64,000 nucleotides of DNA from Larimichthys crocea (GCF_000972845.2 NC_040022.1:2506882-2570881), one strand, 5' to 3'. Counted from the stretch's first letter, positions 46,371 through 59,800 are shown. Numbers and translations: made by a program. Notes: generated by a model not told the origin, from the sequence alone.

Positions 46371-47158
46371 ATGGAGCTGTCATCAATAGGAGACCAAGTG
46401 TTTGCAGTTGAGTCAATAACAAAGAAGAGAGTGAGAAAGGTAAGAAGGAACACTCGTAACGCACTTCATATAACTTACATAACTTGTTTTCTCCTGGTTT
46501 TTATGCCCAAACGGAGCGGCACAAGCTCCGCGTAACATCGTGTCCTCATGCGCAGCGAAACTAGGCTGCGCTGTTTACCAACTATTCACTCAAAGGGGGA
46601 GAAAAGGATGAATTCATGTGCCAAAGTTTAACATTTGTTTCTCAAACCAAGTCTCACATCCTGTAACCTTCCCGTGCAGCCGCGCTCAGATGCTGCAGCG
46701 TGAACGTGTTTTGAAGGAGCCTACGCAGCTGTAGTAAAATGTTAAAGGGGGGTGTGTATCCCGAAAACGGGTGTACGGATACGAGTGTACGTAAGGGGGA
46801 GCTACGCACTTACGATTTAAGTTACGCCAGAGAGCGGAGCAGCGGCGAAACTGCTGCGTAATGTCACTGACTGCTGCGTAATGGTGACCCATTGATTTCC
46901 AGTTGTGGAGATCACTACTTATAAATTAAAAACAAGTGCAGCGCGCCTTCATGTGAGCTTATTATAAAGTTTATTATGATATAATAAAAAAATGGACTCC
47001 ACGCGTCCTCGTAAACAAACACCTCTCCTCCACGTCAGGTGCGTAATAACTGTTTGTTCCCACTCGGGGTGTGATAATTGTTTCAGCCTTGCTTAGGTTT
47101 GTTGCGCAACACCACGTTGTTTACATGTTTCCGTGGCCCCACCTATCCGAGCTCAAAT

Positions 47159-47193
<35 letters not shown>

Positions 47194-47282
47194 CCGTGCC
47201 GTGCCGTGCCGTGCGTGCCGTGCGTGCATTGTTGAGACCGGGATCGCGTAGCCATGTGCGGTCACGTCACCGCGATTCAGGC

Positions 47283-47319
<37 letters not shown>

Positions 47320-49824
47320 CTGCTGTTTGGAGGCCACCCAGCCCCGCTGTCATTGACGTCATCCCGCAGAAAAACACCGTTTGAAAGGGAGAAAAATGTC
47401 CATGACCCTCCTCCTGTCTCCTCCTCTCTCCTCCTCTCCTCACTCACTCCACACTTTAAAGTGACAGTCATCCCTTTTTTTTCCCCTCACACACTCAGAG
47501 CTCAGCTTGTTTCTGCATCACACTGGACCAGATTTTGAAAAAAAAAAAAAGCAGGTTGTATGAATGTGCTGCATCTCAGCTAAACCCTCCTCCTCCTCCC
47601 TCCTGATCCCTCCTCATCCTCTCTCTCTCTCTCCGTCTCTCCTCAGGGTAATGTGGAGTATCTACTGAAATGGCAGGGATGGCCCCCAAAGTGAGTAATC
47701 CTTGAGTCATCATCCAGTGACCTCATCCCTTCGATATATACTCAGTAGCATTTAGGAAACGTGCTCCTTGATCCCTGAGCTGCGTGTCCTGTAAGGATGA
47801 ATAGTTAATCTGAACGTGTACGTCTGTGTGTGTGTGTTTGTGTGTTGGTAGGTGCAGTACTTGGGAACCAGAGGACAATATTTTGGACCCGCGCCTGGTC
47901 CTGGCCTACGAAGAGAAGTGAGTAATCATGGAAAAGTTTTATTTTTTTATGCTTGCAAAGCACTTTTTTTGTGTGTGTTTTCCTTTTGTTCTCTCGCTCA
48001 CGGTCTGTTTCTCTTTGTCACTTTTGTCCTCTCCCACCTCCTCCCTCTCTCTTTCTCTCTCTCTGTGTTTTTTTTTTTTTATACCTCTCTCCCAGTCAGG
48101 AGAAGATCAGAGCTCTGGCCTATCGCAGGAAAGGTCTCAGACCCAGGAGACTCGTCCTGCGGGTAGCGACACTTACCTTTCTTTTTTTGTGTGTGTGTCT
48201 CTCTCTCACCTTTGTTTAGGGGTTTGCCATCGGTTTAGTGTTGCACCGATCACTTTAGAAATCTCCCACAAGACGTTAAACTACTTCTTTCAGTGGCTGA
48301 GTAGCAGAAGCAGAGATGTGTGTTTCAGCACTAAGAATAGACCAAAATGAAATGCAGCTGAAAGACTTGTTGTGTTTTGGAGCAAGGGGTGTGGTAAAAA
48401 AAAGACTCTCTTGTTCTTACAGTGTTATCACTTTCACAACTGCTGCTGCTGGTTACAATGAACAGGGAAGATCAAAACCAAATGACTGAACTTGATTAAC
48501 ATGACAAATGTTTGATGTTTCATTAACAGTGTATAGAAATTAGTACTTTTCCATAAAATATGATCCAGTTTCACCAAAATCAGCGAAATAGTTTTAGTGC
48601 CATGAAGCGTTACGTACGTCTCGTGGGTGATCGTACCCGGAGCACAAAGTTACAGTGTGAGAACAGACAGAGACACCGTTCACCTGATTACAAGTCAGAG
48701 TGACATCAACATGATTTAAAATCTGTTAGTTTATGGTAGAAAAATACTTTATGTGGGCGGTGGAAAGAACTCACATAGTGTAGCTGTTGTCTCAAAATAA
48801 ACTCAGTTGACCTCTCACCTTTGTTTGTCCACCAGAACATCTTTGCCATGGACCTCCGCAGTGCCCACAAGGAGAAGCCTCCCCCTCGCTTGCGTCTCTC
48901 CCTCACACGTGCCATGAGCACAGATGTGGACCAGGGCGAGCGGGGCAGCATGTACCGCCGCCCAGCCTGGAGGAAGAGCAAGCAGAGGGCATCCAAACGC
49001 GGGCCATTGGGACCCTCGCACAAAACCATCCGTCAACTGAGGAAGAAGGACGAGCCCATGGAGGATGACTGGTGCGGCACCAGCGAAGAGGAGAAGCAGG
49101 AGTCTGAAAGCGCCGCGGAGGAGAGACGTGAAGACAGTTTATATGGTCGGTTTGTCACGTCAATCACTTTTCATTCAGCAGCCTGGTCGTGACCTTTGAC
49201 ATTTCAAATTTAACAACATTTCTCTCTCTCTCAGGTCCATCAGAGTGCAGCTCTCCACCTTTGCTGGAGCGACAGGACTTAGAGATAGAGGTGGAGGAGA
49301 AGGTGGACGCTGAGCTGACAGTGGTAGGCACAGAAACGTGGACAGACAGCGGGACGGTTGAAACAAGACAGAACCAGACATTTGTATGTGACCAATCAAA
49401 GGCCGGACCAGGAGATGCGGTTACCGCCAGTGACAGGTCAGATTGGTACAGATCGGGTGAGGAGGAGGAGGAGGAGGAAGAGGAGGAGCAGGAGGAGAAG
49501 GCTGTGGAGTCAGTGTCAGAGTGCCCCACGTTAGAGAGCAGCGTTTGTCAGAGCATCAACAACACAACCTCGGTGATAGTGAGCGTTCAGGGGAGCAGCA
49601 AGACGGCAGGTGACACCGCCGTCGCCACCGAAGTCTGCTCCGCCGTCTGCTCCGCCGCTGAGGTGTGGAAAGAGGAGGTGCGAGGCGACAATCAGAGCGT
49701 TACCACGGCGACGCAGGCAGCAGAGCATCCCGAGAAGGTGATTGTGACGAACGTGACTATCAACTCTCTGACGGTGACTTTTAAAGAAGCCACGGTGGCT
49801 GAAGGCTTCTTTAAGGGCTATTGA
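46371..49824 (+). CDS. cbx7: Chromobox protein CBX7, Polycomb PRC1 subunit
   Basis: PRC1 reader that binds H3K27me3 through its chromodomain and RING1 through its C-box. Exons 46371-46439, 47647-47690, 47852-47917, 48096-48162, 48836-49145 and 49235-49824 join to 381 residues (human 251). The chromodomain MELSSIGDQVFAVESI to WEPEDNILDPRLVLAYEE has the aromatic cage Phe11, Trp32 and Trp35; human Lys33 is Gln here. A basic AT-hook-like stretch (YRRKGLRPRRLVLR) and the CBX7-type NIFAMDLRSAHK follow. The C-terminus TNVTINSLTVTFKEATVAEGFF is the Pc/C-box and matches CBX7 rather than CBX2, 4, 6 or 8. The extra length lies in an acidic, Ser/Glu-rich centre with a nine-Glu run. The exon 5 donor is weak (GTCGGT). 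The a or b teleost paralogue cannot be decided. Confidence 0.94.
47161..47315. repeat. GA microsatellite, GCCGT repeats and poly-A run in CBX7 intron 1
   Basis: GA run at 47161-47190, then (GCCGT)n/(GCGTGCCGT) at 47194-47226, then 31 A at 47285-47315, all within a GC-rich part of intron 1. Confidence 0.9.
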
Positions 49825-50972
49825 ACGATGACAAAGAGAGACGGAGGGAGCTCAAGATAACCATGATTAGACTTACCACTCATTTTGTACGTGTAAATAG
49901 TCGTGTATGTAAGATAATTCAACATGTTTACAAAGCTACACTCATTTCCTACTGAGTTCAATGAAGACATTATTGCCTTTTGAGTAAAAAAAAAAAGAAA
50001 AGAAAAAATGAGTGGTAATTTTATCATTGTGGCTCATTTATTAGGTGTGATAGGAAGCCTGAGGCCCCACTAAATGTGCTCATTGCAATCCAGGAGACTA
50101 AATGGATCTCAGTGGCAGGTTTCATTCCCGGGGCCGCTGGGTTTTTACAGACAGATGGTGAGACAGTCCAAAAATGTTACAGTACACGTTACTACTTCCA
50201 TGCAGTTACTTTTTCCAGTCGTCCTCAGTGCTTTTCAGCCACATAGTTTTGGTCTCGCACTCAGATCTGTTCTCCTCGGGCCTGTTTCAGTCGCTCCTCT
50301 TTCTTACGAATAACATTTTGTAAAGGTATTGCCCTCTTCTTCTTCTTCCTCTTCTTTTTATTCTGTGTTTTGTTTTTTTCAGTATTTCTCACGAAGCTAA
50401 CCGCATGCCCTGTCAGTCTGTGCCACACATGCACAAAGCTCTGTCCTGTGGTTTGTTGAAGAGGGTTTATTTCTGTCACAAAAGAAATAAAACAAAGACA
50501 GAGAAACCGAGAGAGAGAGAGAGAGAATTAATGCTTTCCGCCGCTTAGATGCCGTTCTGCGTTTCATGGAGGATGGATGCACTAAAAAAAAAGTAAAAAA
50601 AAAAAAAAAGTACACAGTTGTGTTTGCCGTCTGTCTGTCTGTCCTTTTACTTTTCAAGTATGAAATGCTGCCTGGTTCTATTTTTGTATTACCAATTGAT
50701 AGTCCACTCTTTTCACTAGCCTTGTGCATTCCAAAAGAGGCGATATCAGTTGACACTGCCGCCGTTACGCCGTGTAAGGTAATGTGCAAAAAATGGAAGC
50801 AAAATGTACATTAGGTCAGACTGTAGTGAGCTATTATTTATTGCATGTCACATGTATAAGCTTAACTAACTTATGTCACTTAAATGTGTCTGAATCAGTC
50901 ACTCTATGGCAACGATAACTTGTCGAACATGTCTTCTCTCTGAAAATGAATTTTTATTTTGATTGCATTTCC

Positions 50973-50978
50973 AATAAA
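50973..50978 (+). promoter_or_regulatory. cbx7: CBX7 polyadenylation signal
   Basis: AATAAA about 1.15 kb after the stop, followed by a GT/T-rich stretch (CGTGTTTATCATGTTGTGTC). An earlier AAATAAAA at 50485-50490 is an alternative. Confidence 0.6.
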
Positions 50979-52729
50979 TATGTACAAAAACAAAAACAGC
51001 TGAGCGTGTTTATCATGTTGTGTCACAATATGGATTTAAATTTACACATATTATGGATAAGGGTGAAGAGATGAAGGTTGATGGTTTAAAGGATGAGGTA
51101 TGAATGGATTGTTGATTGATGGAGGAGTTTGGCTGGTGGCGAAGAGATGGGAAGAAACCAGGAGAGAGTCGAGACTCTGAGTGGAGGAACTGTCTCCTCA
51201 AAAACTTTTTAAAACACATTTCATTGGTTTTAAACAGGAACAAATACAAAGTAACAAAACCCACCATCCAGAAGAGCCAAAATACATCCAGAGGTTGAAA
51301 ATAATGATCCTATTATCCCATTTTAATAATAAATAATGAACATAAAACCAAGAAAGCCACATCGCATGAGCTGAGAGTCTTATCCCACTCAGAAAAACTT
51401 CCTCCTTGCAGTGTTGTACTCTTTATTTAAAGGTGCTCTGATTCTGTTTTGCGGTCAACAGCGCCCCCAAATCTCAGAGCTACTTCTTGACTGTCAACAC
51501 ACAGAAGGGACGCAACCAAAGCACGGAGAGCATCTTTAAAGTCTAACTTTACTGAAGCAGATACAGAGTGAGCGATAAAATGAGGTTAAGATATGAGCAT
51601 ACAACTGTAATATGTAAGAGCATAATTACAAAGAAGTCAGAGTGTTTCAGGTGAAAGGTCAGAGATCCTCACACACACACACACACAAACTATTTCAGAG
51701 TCTGAGATAAGAAAGAAACATTAACACACACTCATACAGTTTCTGCCCTGTACCTGTTGTGATCAGGGGGTTCAGTTATTTCTCCCATCACAGTCCAGAA
51801 ACATGCACTTAACAGGTCAACTGGTGACTCAAAATTTCCCGTAGATGTGGATGTGAGTGTGAATGGATGTAATGCATCGTGCTTCTCGCCCTGAGGTCAG
51901 CTTGGATAGGCTCCAGCCTCATCATGACTCTGATAAGGGTAAGCAGTTACAGAAAATAGAGGGAAGTCCTTCCCATGAAGAGGGATCTACGTAGAAAAAC
52001 TCACTCCACAAACTAAAATGTATTTTATTTAAGACAAGACACAGTTTGCTACTTAAACTCTTGGCTGGAAACAAGTCAGTTTCCTCAAAGGAAGACACAG
52101 AGTACAGCAAAATATAATATGTGGTTCAAATTGTAAGAAGTGTAATGAATACATTTGCCACCACAAAGAGGAGAAAAGTAATCTAGATATAAATATTCTC
52201 TCTTCAAACCTGTGACGACCTCCTGTGGACTCTGAAAAACTGGTCAAATATCATTAAGACCTCTGACTGTGTTTTCCATCTGTTATTACTGCCTTATGTT
52301 GAACAGTCGTACTGCCCCGTGTCACCAGAAGGGGGCGTGTTGCTCCCAGGAAAGACATTTTACTGTAAGTGACGCCATCAAGTGCAAGTTAATAGTCTGT
52401 GAATCATCAGCTCAGTATGTTTGAAGTGTGCAGGAGGGGTGGATGTGAGGGGGCTGACACTAATGAGAAACATCATTCAGAGGACATGAAGCTGCTTATG
52501 TACTTTATTTACTCTATTTATTTATGGAAAGTTTTCACGTACATGGAATCTGTCTTTATGTTTGTTGTTGTAAGGAAGATAAAAATAAACTATTAGAAGA
52601 TATAAACATGTACAAGCTGCACACTTCTTTGCAGGAATGTGCAAAATTCAACAGTATGCCGAATATCTTTAATATGCAAGTTATTCTTGAAGTTTTTGAA
52701 GATGTTAATTTAAAAGTTATAATTTATAA

Positions 52730-53060
52730 GTGTGTGACGTGTTGGAGTGAGAGTCTGATGAAGCACAGCCTCCTTCCAGAGTCTCAAAATGTTGCTGTCC
52801 AGGGTGTGAGGAGGTCAGCCACAATCGTACCTGCACGCCTCAGAGTCCTGGAGGACTTGGAAGATTGTCACCTTCTCAGCAGACTGAATAACACTGCTGT
52901 TTGTCCTTGCAGTGACTGAGTGATGGAGGTGCAGGGACTACATCCTCTGTTGATGAGGAAACTGATGTTCAGGTACCAGTTGAGGTCCTGGGAGATAATC
53001 GTTCCCAGGAAGAAGTGGAAAGACTCCACAGGGTTGATGAGAAGTCACACAGGGTGATGA
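52730..53060 (-). mobile_element. Relic of a LINE reverse-transcriptase C-terminal region
   Basis: Read on the minus strand, with stops, it gives ESFHFFLGTIISQDLNWYLN, then NRGCSPCTSITQS, LLRRL and CFIRLSLQHVTH. These resemble the fish LINE ORF2 segment 'F-LG--IS-DL-W--N' followed by 'YFLR-LK'. Several stops and frame breaks; inactive. Family not assigned. Confidence 0.5.
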
Positions 53061-53839
53061 GGACAGGCCAGGCTTTTCCACAACATCTCCAGCACTGAGC
53101 TCCAAGTAGTTGTGGCAGCATGAGGTCAGTCTTCCACCTATAGTTATACAGACTCATCCAGTGAGGGAAGAAGGTGTTACCTTGCAGAAGGTATTTATTT
53201 TTTATTAGTATTGCCACCTTTAGATCTTTTGTTACATTTTGCTGAAACACTTTTCATCTCTTCCCAAAATGTTTGATTTCATGTCCAGAATATGTGGGTG
53301 CAGCTTCTCCAGCATCTATCCGAGTGTGTGGGCCACATTTTGGAAACTACTGATGGTGTCTGAAAGAATCTTTTCCACCATGTATTAGAATTAGTTACTT
53401 GATTTCCTCCCAGCTTTTGCTGTCAAGCTGCACTCATTTCATTTCCATGTCTTTCTTTTATCTGTAGTTTTTTCCATCTGGATTTATACCTAAGAATATT
53501 TGGTAGCGATGACCTATAACCTGATCACAGCTCTGGTTTCTGTTAAATATTCAGTCATTCTCTTAATTCGTCTGAAGTTGTTTTCAACACACAAGAAGCT
53601 TCGAGTACAGACTACTGACCTGTCCAGCTACAAAAACTTTGCCAGCTCAGCTCTTCTGTCGCTGTCAGGATCCTGCAGGAATGATGACTCATTTTTGGCA
53701 GTGATCTGATCGTCGATCGCGCTGTCGGCAGTTTGATCCGATCCTCTGCAGCAGTTATACCATGATGCTCACGTTGGGATACAGGCACAAAGACATCTGA
53801 TATGTTGTCATACGACTCTAAACAGTCACATGCGGGACA

Positions 53840-55242
53840 CTTCACTGTTGGTAATTTTCATTTTATTATAAAAAACAGTATTTGAGTCCACAGTTTGTGT
53901 TTCCTTTGTACAGTAAAAAATATTAAATTAAACTCCCAAAGTTCATAGCAGAAAGATAAAGAGGATGGAGTTTGAGGGGGAGGGAACTTTTCCCCAGAGG
54001 AAAAGGAGGATGAGGAGGAGGACGAGGAGGTTTAAAGTCCGGGAAGCAGCAAAGGGGACGAGGCTGAAAGAGACAGAGACGCAGATCTCCTCCTTTCTCC
54101 TCATTTCTGTGCAACACAGTTCATTTGGATCAAAAATCCTCTGTTTACTCCAAACAGCAGAATCCTAAAAACACTAAAAGGAGCCCACCCCACCCATATT
54201 TTTTTTTCTCCACATCCCAGCCCATGTACTCAAAATGTTATAACAGGCACACAGGTATGCACCCCCCCTCCCCAAGCCTCCACTGCTCCATTATTAAGTG
54301 TCTTTAAAGGAAGGAGTGCACACACATTCGAGGGAGAGGGCTTGCATGTTTGCGAGGGAAGAGTCCCCTTCCAGCATGACTGATGTCCAATACAGACGCT
54401 GGCCCGCCGCGGGGGAAGGGGGACGTCACAAGATGTCCATCTAAAACTCACAGCAGACCCTCAACCACTGCAATAAAACACTGACATTTAATTATTCCCA
54501 CCTGGACAGACCCAACTAAAGACGTCTAAAGTGAAATGAAATATCCACTAAGCCCCCCCCTCCGCTCATCTTAACAGTCATTAACAAAAATATATTTCTA
54601 TACGAATTGTAGCAGTCTCAGGATACATAACACCCCCGCCCCAGCCCCCGAGGAAAGAAAACAATAAATAAAGCAAACCCAAAAAAAATAAAAAAATGAA
54701 GATATGCATCATGTTTGGATTTACATTAATAATAATCCACATCACTCTGCGGGAAACAGAAATAGACAGACTGAATGATGGGAAACGAAACCGATAAAAA
54801 AAGTTCTTTGCATTAAATCATCTCCTCTTTAATTCTCGACCACTTTTAAAATCTTAAAAACATTTTCTTAAAAAAGGCAATTACTCCTATTTACCCCCCA
54901 AAAAATATCACCTTTCTTGTAATTCAGCGAGAGGTGGAGGTGAGGGAGGGTGCTCGAGAAACCGTCGCCCTCCCCTCTTTGTCCACAATTGGCAAAAAAA
55001 TATATTAACAGCAATAACTTACAATTCATTTATTCTAATTTATTTAACGACTGCTTGATTTATTGTTCATCTCCCATAGGAAGTTCAGTTCAATGCATCT
55101 TTATTGAAAACATTTTAAATAACATTTAATAATAGTATAAAAAAAGAAGGCTAAGTAATAACAATAACACTGTCCTGGGTGAGTGCAGTTTGTGCGAAGA
55201 ATCACAGAGCGTGAGCTCGACTTGACACGTTAAGTAGAATTC
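53840..55242 (-). other. ep300: EP300 3'UTR
   Basis: Directly downstream of the EP300 stop on the minus strand. A minus-strand AATAAA lies at 53862-53867 (TTTATT on the plus strand), giving a 3'UTR of about 1.4 kb. It holds C-rich and G-rich patches (54245-54290, 54550-54560) and long AT-rich runs. No open frame of note. Confidence 0.6.
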
Positions 55243-56179
55243 CTACATGATGTCTAAAGGGTTGTGATTCATGTTCTGGCCCAGCGGGTCCTGACCGTTT
55301 CCCCCCGGCCCGTGGAGACCGGCCATGCCGCTCAGCTGAGACAGCATGGCGCTCGGGTCCGACCCAAACTGCTCCATAGAGTTCTGTTGCTGTTGTTGGG
55401 TCTGTTGTTGTTGTTGTTGTTGTTGTGGCGGGACCACCATGCCTGGGTGGTGCTGGTTCAGGTGGCCCGGGTGCGGGGAACCCGTCTGCATCTGCGGGGA
55501 GATGTGATGCGGCGAGGGCTGAGGCTGCATGCGCGGGGACGGGCTGGAGTGTGGCGGCTGGGACTGGGGTCTTGGTGAAGGCTGTGGGGATCGCACCTGG
55601 TTAGCCAGCGATGTGGGCAGCGTCTGGCCCTGCAGGTGTGGGTGTGGCGACTGGGACATCTGCTGTGGCTGCTGAGGGCTCATGGGATTGCTGTGCTGAA
55701 CTGGTGACCCCCCTCCAGGGCCGAGATGTTGCTGCTGCTGCTGGAGCAGCCTCTGATGGAGGGCTTGCTGGATCAGAGCCTGAGATGGGGGGCCGCCCTG
55801 TGTGGGCTGAGGGCCTTGAGGTGGCTGCTGAGGGCCTCCTACACCCCCTCCACCTGCATCACCGCCTTGCAGACCAGCCATGGCATTCTGCTGCTGCTGC
55901 TGCATCTGGAGGTGGTGCTGGTGCTGGAGCCTCTGCTGGAGTGCAGCTGTGGCCTGCTGCTGTGCCACTGACCCTGGGTAACCTTGTCCCTGCTGGCCTG
56001 GGGGACCTCCAGGCTGCTGAGGGACATGTGGCGGACCTCCAGGTGGGCCCTGTCCCACTGAAGGAGGCTGCATCCCAGGCTGCCCCATGTAGCCCTGCCC
56101 TTGTGGTGGCTGTGGCTGTTGAAACTGACCATGATTCACTCCCATTTGTTGTTGCTGCTGTTGCTGTTGCTGTTGTTGT

Positions 56180-56211
<32 letters not shown>

Positions 56212-56851
56212 GAGATGCCGCCTCATCATCAACTCCCTAAACTGGGGGTTGCTGAGATTTCCCATCTGTGGCCCCTGACCCGGCATGCCTCTTCCTCCCC
56301 CTTGCTGCTGTTGCTGCTGAAGAGCTGCAACTTGCTGCTGTTGTAAACTGCTGAGCATCGGCCTCTGTTGCTGTTGCAACTGCTGCTGCTGTTGTTGTTG
56401 TTGCTGTTGCTGCTGCAGCTGCTGTTGCTGCTGTACTTGCTGTAGCTGGGCCATCGTGGCCATGTTGACATTCGTCCCTCCCTGACCCCCCATGTGCATA
56501 CCTGGCTGGCCTGGACCTGCCGCATTCATGTTCACCTGTGGGCCCCCTCCTGCCATGACATTACCAACAGGACCCCCTGTGGGTCCAGGACCTCCTGGGA
56601 CACCACCGGGCGCACCCGGGCCGCCCCCTTTGTACTTCGAGGCCCTCTGTTTGATGAAAGCAGCCATGAGCTGTGGGTTTGAGCGCAGGATGTTGAGGAC
56701 TTGCTGTTGCTGGAGGGGTGAGCTGGGCGAGCGGAGAGTCCGTAACAGCTCCTGGAGGGCTGCTTGGGGGATGTTCCCACCTGCAGCACCAACCCCTGGT
56801 ATACCAGCAGCTCCAGGGACCGCTCCACCTGGGATGCCGCCACCGGCACCT

Positions 56852-56884
<33 letters not shown>

Positions 56885-59800
56885 GCCATATTCATCAAGG
56901 CAGCATGGCCCTGAGCTTGTTGGTGCTGCTGCTGCTGCTGCTGTTGTTGCTGTTGTTGTTGCATTTGCTGCTGCTGCTGTTGTTGTTGTTGTTGAGCTGC
57001 AATCATGGCTGGATGGCCCATTTGGTTCATCATAGCTTGCCTCTGCTGTGGTGGCATCCCCTGACCTGCCCATTGCTGCTGCTGTTGAGGGTTTTGAAGT
57101 GGAGCGCCCATCCTCTGCTGTTGAAGCTGTACTTGAGGGGGCAGCTGGTTCTGAGGCATGTTACCCTGCTGAGGGGGTTGCTGCATGGGACCACCAGCGC
57201 CAACCATCATCCCTGGTGGAGCGCCTTGCGGTTGATCCATGTGGGCTCGAGCAACTGCCACTGCTGCTTGTGTCTGTGGTGGCATGCCCTGGGGTCCAAC
57301 CATTCCTACCGTCCCTGGGTGTCCCATTCCCATCTGCTGACCTTGACCCTGTTGATGGTGAGGGTGAGTAGGCATCATTCCTGCAGGTGCATGTCTCTGT
57401 AGAGCCATCTTCCTCTGAGCGTCGGCTACCTGTTGGATCTTCATGGCGATTTCTACTGCTGCCGGTGGAGGACCGGAAGGGGGATGCTGTTGCTGCTGCG
57501 AGAGTGGAGGCTGGCCCTGGGGCTGACTGGGAGGTTGTTGGCCCACAACATTTCCAGGCATGACAGCGCCACCAGGCTGCTGCTGGGGAGGTGTTGCGGA
57601 GCCGAGGACCGGCTTGCCTTGGGACTGATGCATCGGGGAGGAACCCGGCGGCCTGCTGGCATACGGAGGCAAGTTGTTGGGGTGCTGTTGGAGCTGTTGA
57701 GGGTTGGTCCCTGCTCCACTTTGCTGCTGCTGCTGCTGGACCTGAGGATGCATCTGCTGCTGCTGATGTTGGGGAGAGCCCATTATCCCCCCAGCCCCAC
57801 CTCCTCCACCCGCCATCTGCTGGAACTGGTGGTGAAGCTGGTGCTGAGGAGGCATGCCGCTTTGTGTGGGCATCCCACCTGGCTGCTGCTGCTGCTGCTG
57901 TTGAACTCCAGGTCCAGGGCCCATTCCCTGCTGTGGGCCTGGGGGCATGGCCTGAGTCGGGGTCTGGGGTGTTGGAGGTTGGGTTCCACCAGTTGGGGTA
58001 CTGGGCGCCGTACCATTGTTCCCCGGTGATGGAAGTCCTACAACAGGTCCTCCTGGTGCCCCTCCGGCTGGCTGCCCCACTCTCTGCATGCTGGCCATCC
58101 GCCTCCTCAACATCTGGGCCTGCTGGAGCCTGTGCTGCAGCTGCTGCTGCCGGAGCTTTTGCTTGATGTTCAAACAGAACGGGACGGGACATTTGTTCTC
58201 CTGACAGTGTTTGGCATGGTAGCAACACAGAGCAATGAGCTGCTTGCAGATGGGACAGCCGCCATTCGTCTTGCGTTTGCAGCTTTTTGTGTGCTGAACA
58301 ACGCGCTTCATCTTCTGGCAGGACGGCAGGGAGCAGTTGGCGTTGCGACACTGGCATGCGTGGACCAGCGACTGGATGCAGCGCTGGATGCTCAGACGGC
58401 GAGAGTCTCCTGGGCTCTGGGTAGCTGCTGCCGCCTGGTTGTTGCTGTCATCGTCAAGTCCAAGACCCAGCTTATCCATCTTGTGTTCATGACCTTTAAT
58501 ATTGTAGCAGGTGATGCACAAGTCATAGTCCTGGAGAAGGAAATGGGGAAAAGATGAGTGTTAGTGCCGGATCAGTGACTACATGTTTCTTGTAAAACTA
58601 CAACATGTCCACACCAACACTGCAATGTTTTTCTATTATGCAACTGTCACACCTTCTTTTTCACTCTTCCTGCCTAGAGTTTCCAAACTTTTATCTGGGA
58701 ATGCTAAGAATGAACTCGGCAAAGGGTAGAAAACAATCGCACACTATCGCAGATCTCACGACTGAAAGACAGCGAGGGATCGTGTCTTTCTTTCAGTCAA
58801 GGCACTGGTGTGAAACCTGGAGCTGCTACTGACTCCAAGTGTATCAAAGGTTGCTCATGGCTTCCTACACCCTCCCCACGCTAACAGTCACAGTGGAGTT
58901 AGCAGTGTCAATGACTGCAGTACAAAGGAATTTGCTGTTAAAAATTAGAGGGAAGAAGAAAAAAAAACAAAAAACAAAAAAGCACCAGGCTTCTGTTGTC
59001 TGCTTTTAACTAAAACCCCTGACCTTATTTATTCAGCTGCCACTTAGAAGAGCAAAACCAGTTATCTTATCTGTGCTTTGAAATGTGGCATAACTAAAAG
59101 GTTATTTAACCTTTTGCTATGTACGATTCCAAGAAGTGTGTTCCCGTCAATTTCACAAATGATTCAAAAAAAGAAAATTCATAACAGGCAGCGGAGATGT
59201 TCCAGCGCCTCTTTAACGTGTCTACACTGAGGTGGATTAATCTGGAAAAGCCAGCCCTTCAATCATTCACCCTGAAAAGAATAGCTAAATGTGTTTTTCT
59301 TTCTCCTCTTCCAGCTAATGAAACAACAACTGTGGATTATATGTGAGGACTGGCACAAACAGGCCCAATTAGTCCACTTCATGTAAGCAGGTTAAACCTC
59401 TCAGCTCAATTCATGAGGTCTCACTGACAGATTTTCATTATGTCAGACAACGACAAGAGTATTGTGATTTGATCTCATAAATGCTACCCGTTAAACGAGG
59501 CAAATGGCAATCGCTTTTTTATGGTCACATGTTGTCTGATGGAGATCGAAGACGTGACTGCCTATACTGACTTTCTGCAGCTTAGTGTAGAAAACTCTTA
59601 TTGTGAAGGCACTCACCTGATGAAAACACAGTATACAAATATTCATGTTTTCTAGCTGTAGTTTTATCTCCAGTCACGTTCAAATGAAGAAAAGCAAACC
59701 CTGATTCTTACCTCGCAGACAGTGCAGTGGAAGCGGGTCTCCACGTGGTGTTTGCACTCGTTGCAGGTGTAGACAAAGCGGTCCTGGCTCTGGTTGTGCA

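Larger units (their letters stand above)
49825..53840. other. CBX7 3'UTR and CBX7-EP300 convergent intergenic stretch
   Basis: CBX7 3'UTR to about 51000; then a direct copy of the SINE-like repeat (51775-51960), a CA run at 51670-51687, a reverse-transcriptase relic on the minus strand (52730-53060) and AT-rich sequence. None of the open frames has splice or family support. Confidence 0.5.

Noticed and set aside
48821..49192. 123-codon stand-alone frame over CBX7 exon 5
   Set aside because: It is CBX7 exon 5 with intron sequence at both ends; the read-through end is kept only as a possible retained-intron isoform.
52399..52919. Two plus-strand open frames (65 and 131 codons)
   Set aside because: No homology, AT-rich, and the second overlaps an inverted reverse-transcriptase relic.
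57161..58357. 398-codon open frame on the minus strand
   Set aside because: It is an alternative frame of the EP300 last exon; the CAG/CAA- and proline-rich composition keeps several frames open. The EP300 frame carries TAZ2 and NCBD.
55264..58557. Several plus-strand Leu/Ala/Val-rich open frames of 100-212 codons
   Set aside because: These are antisense shadows of EP300 glutamine codons (CTG, TTG, GCT runs) with no homology or splice structure.
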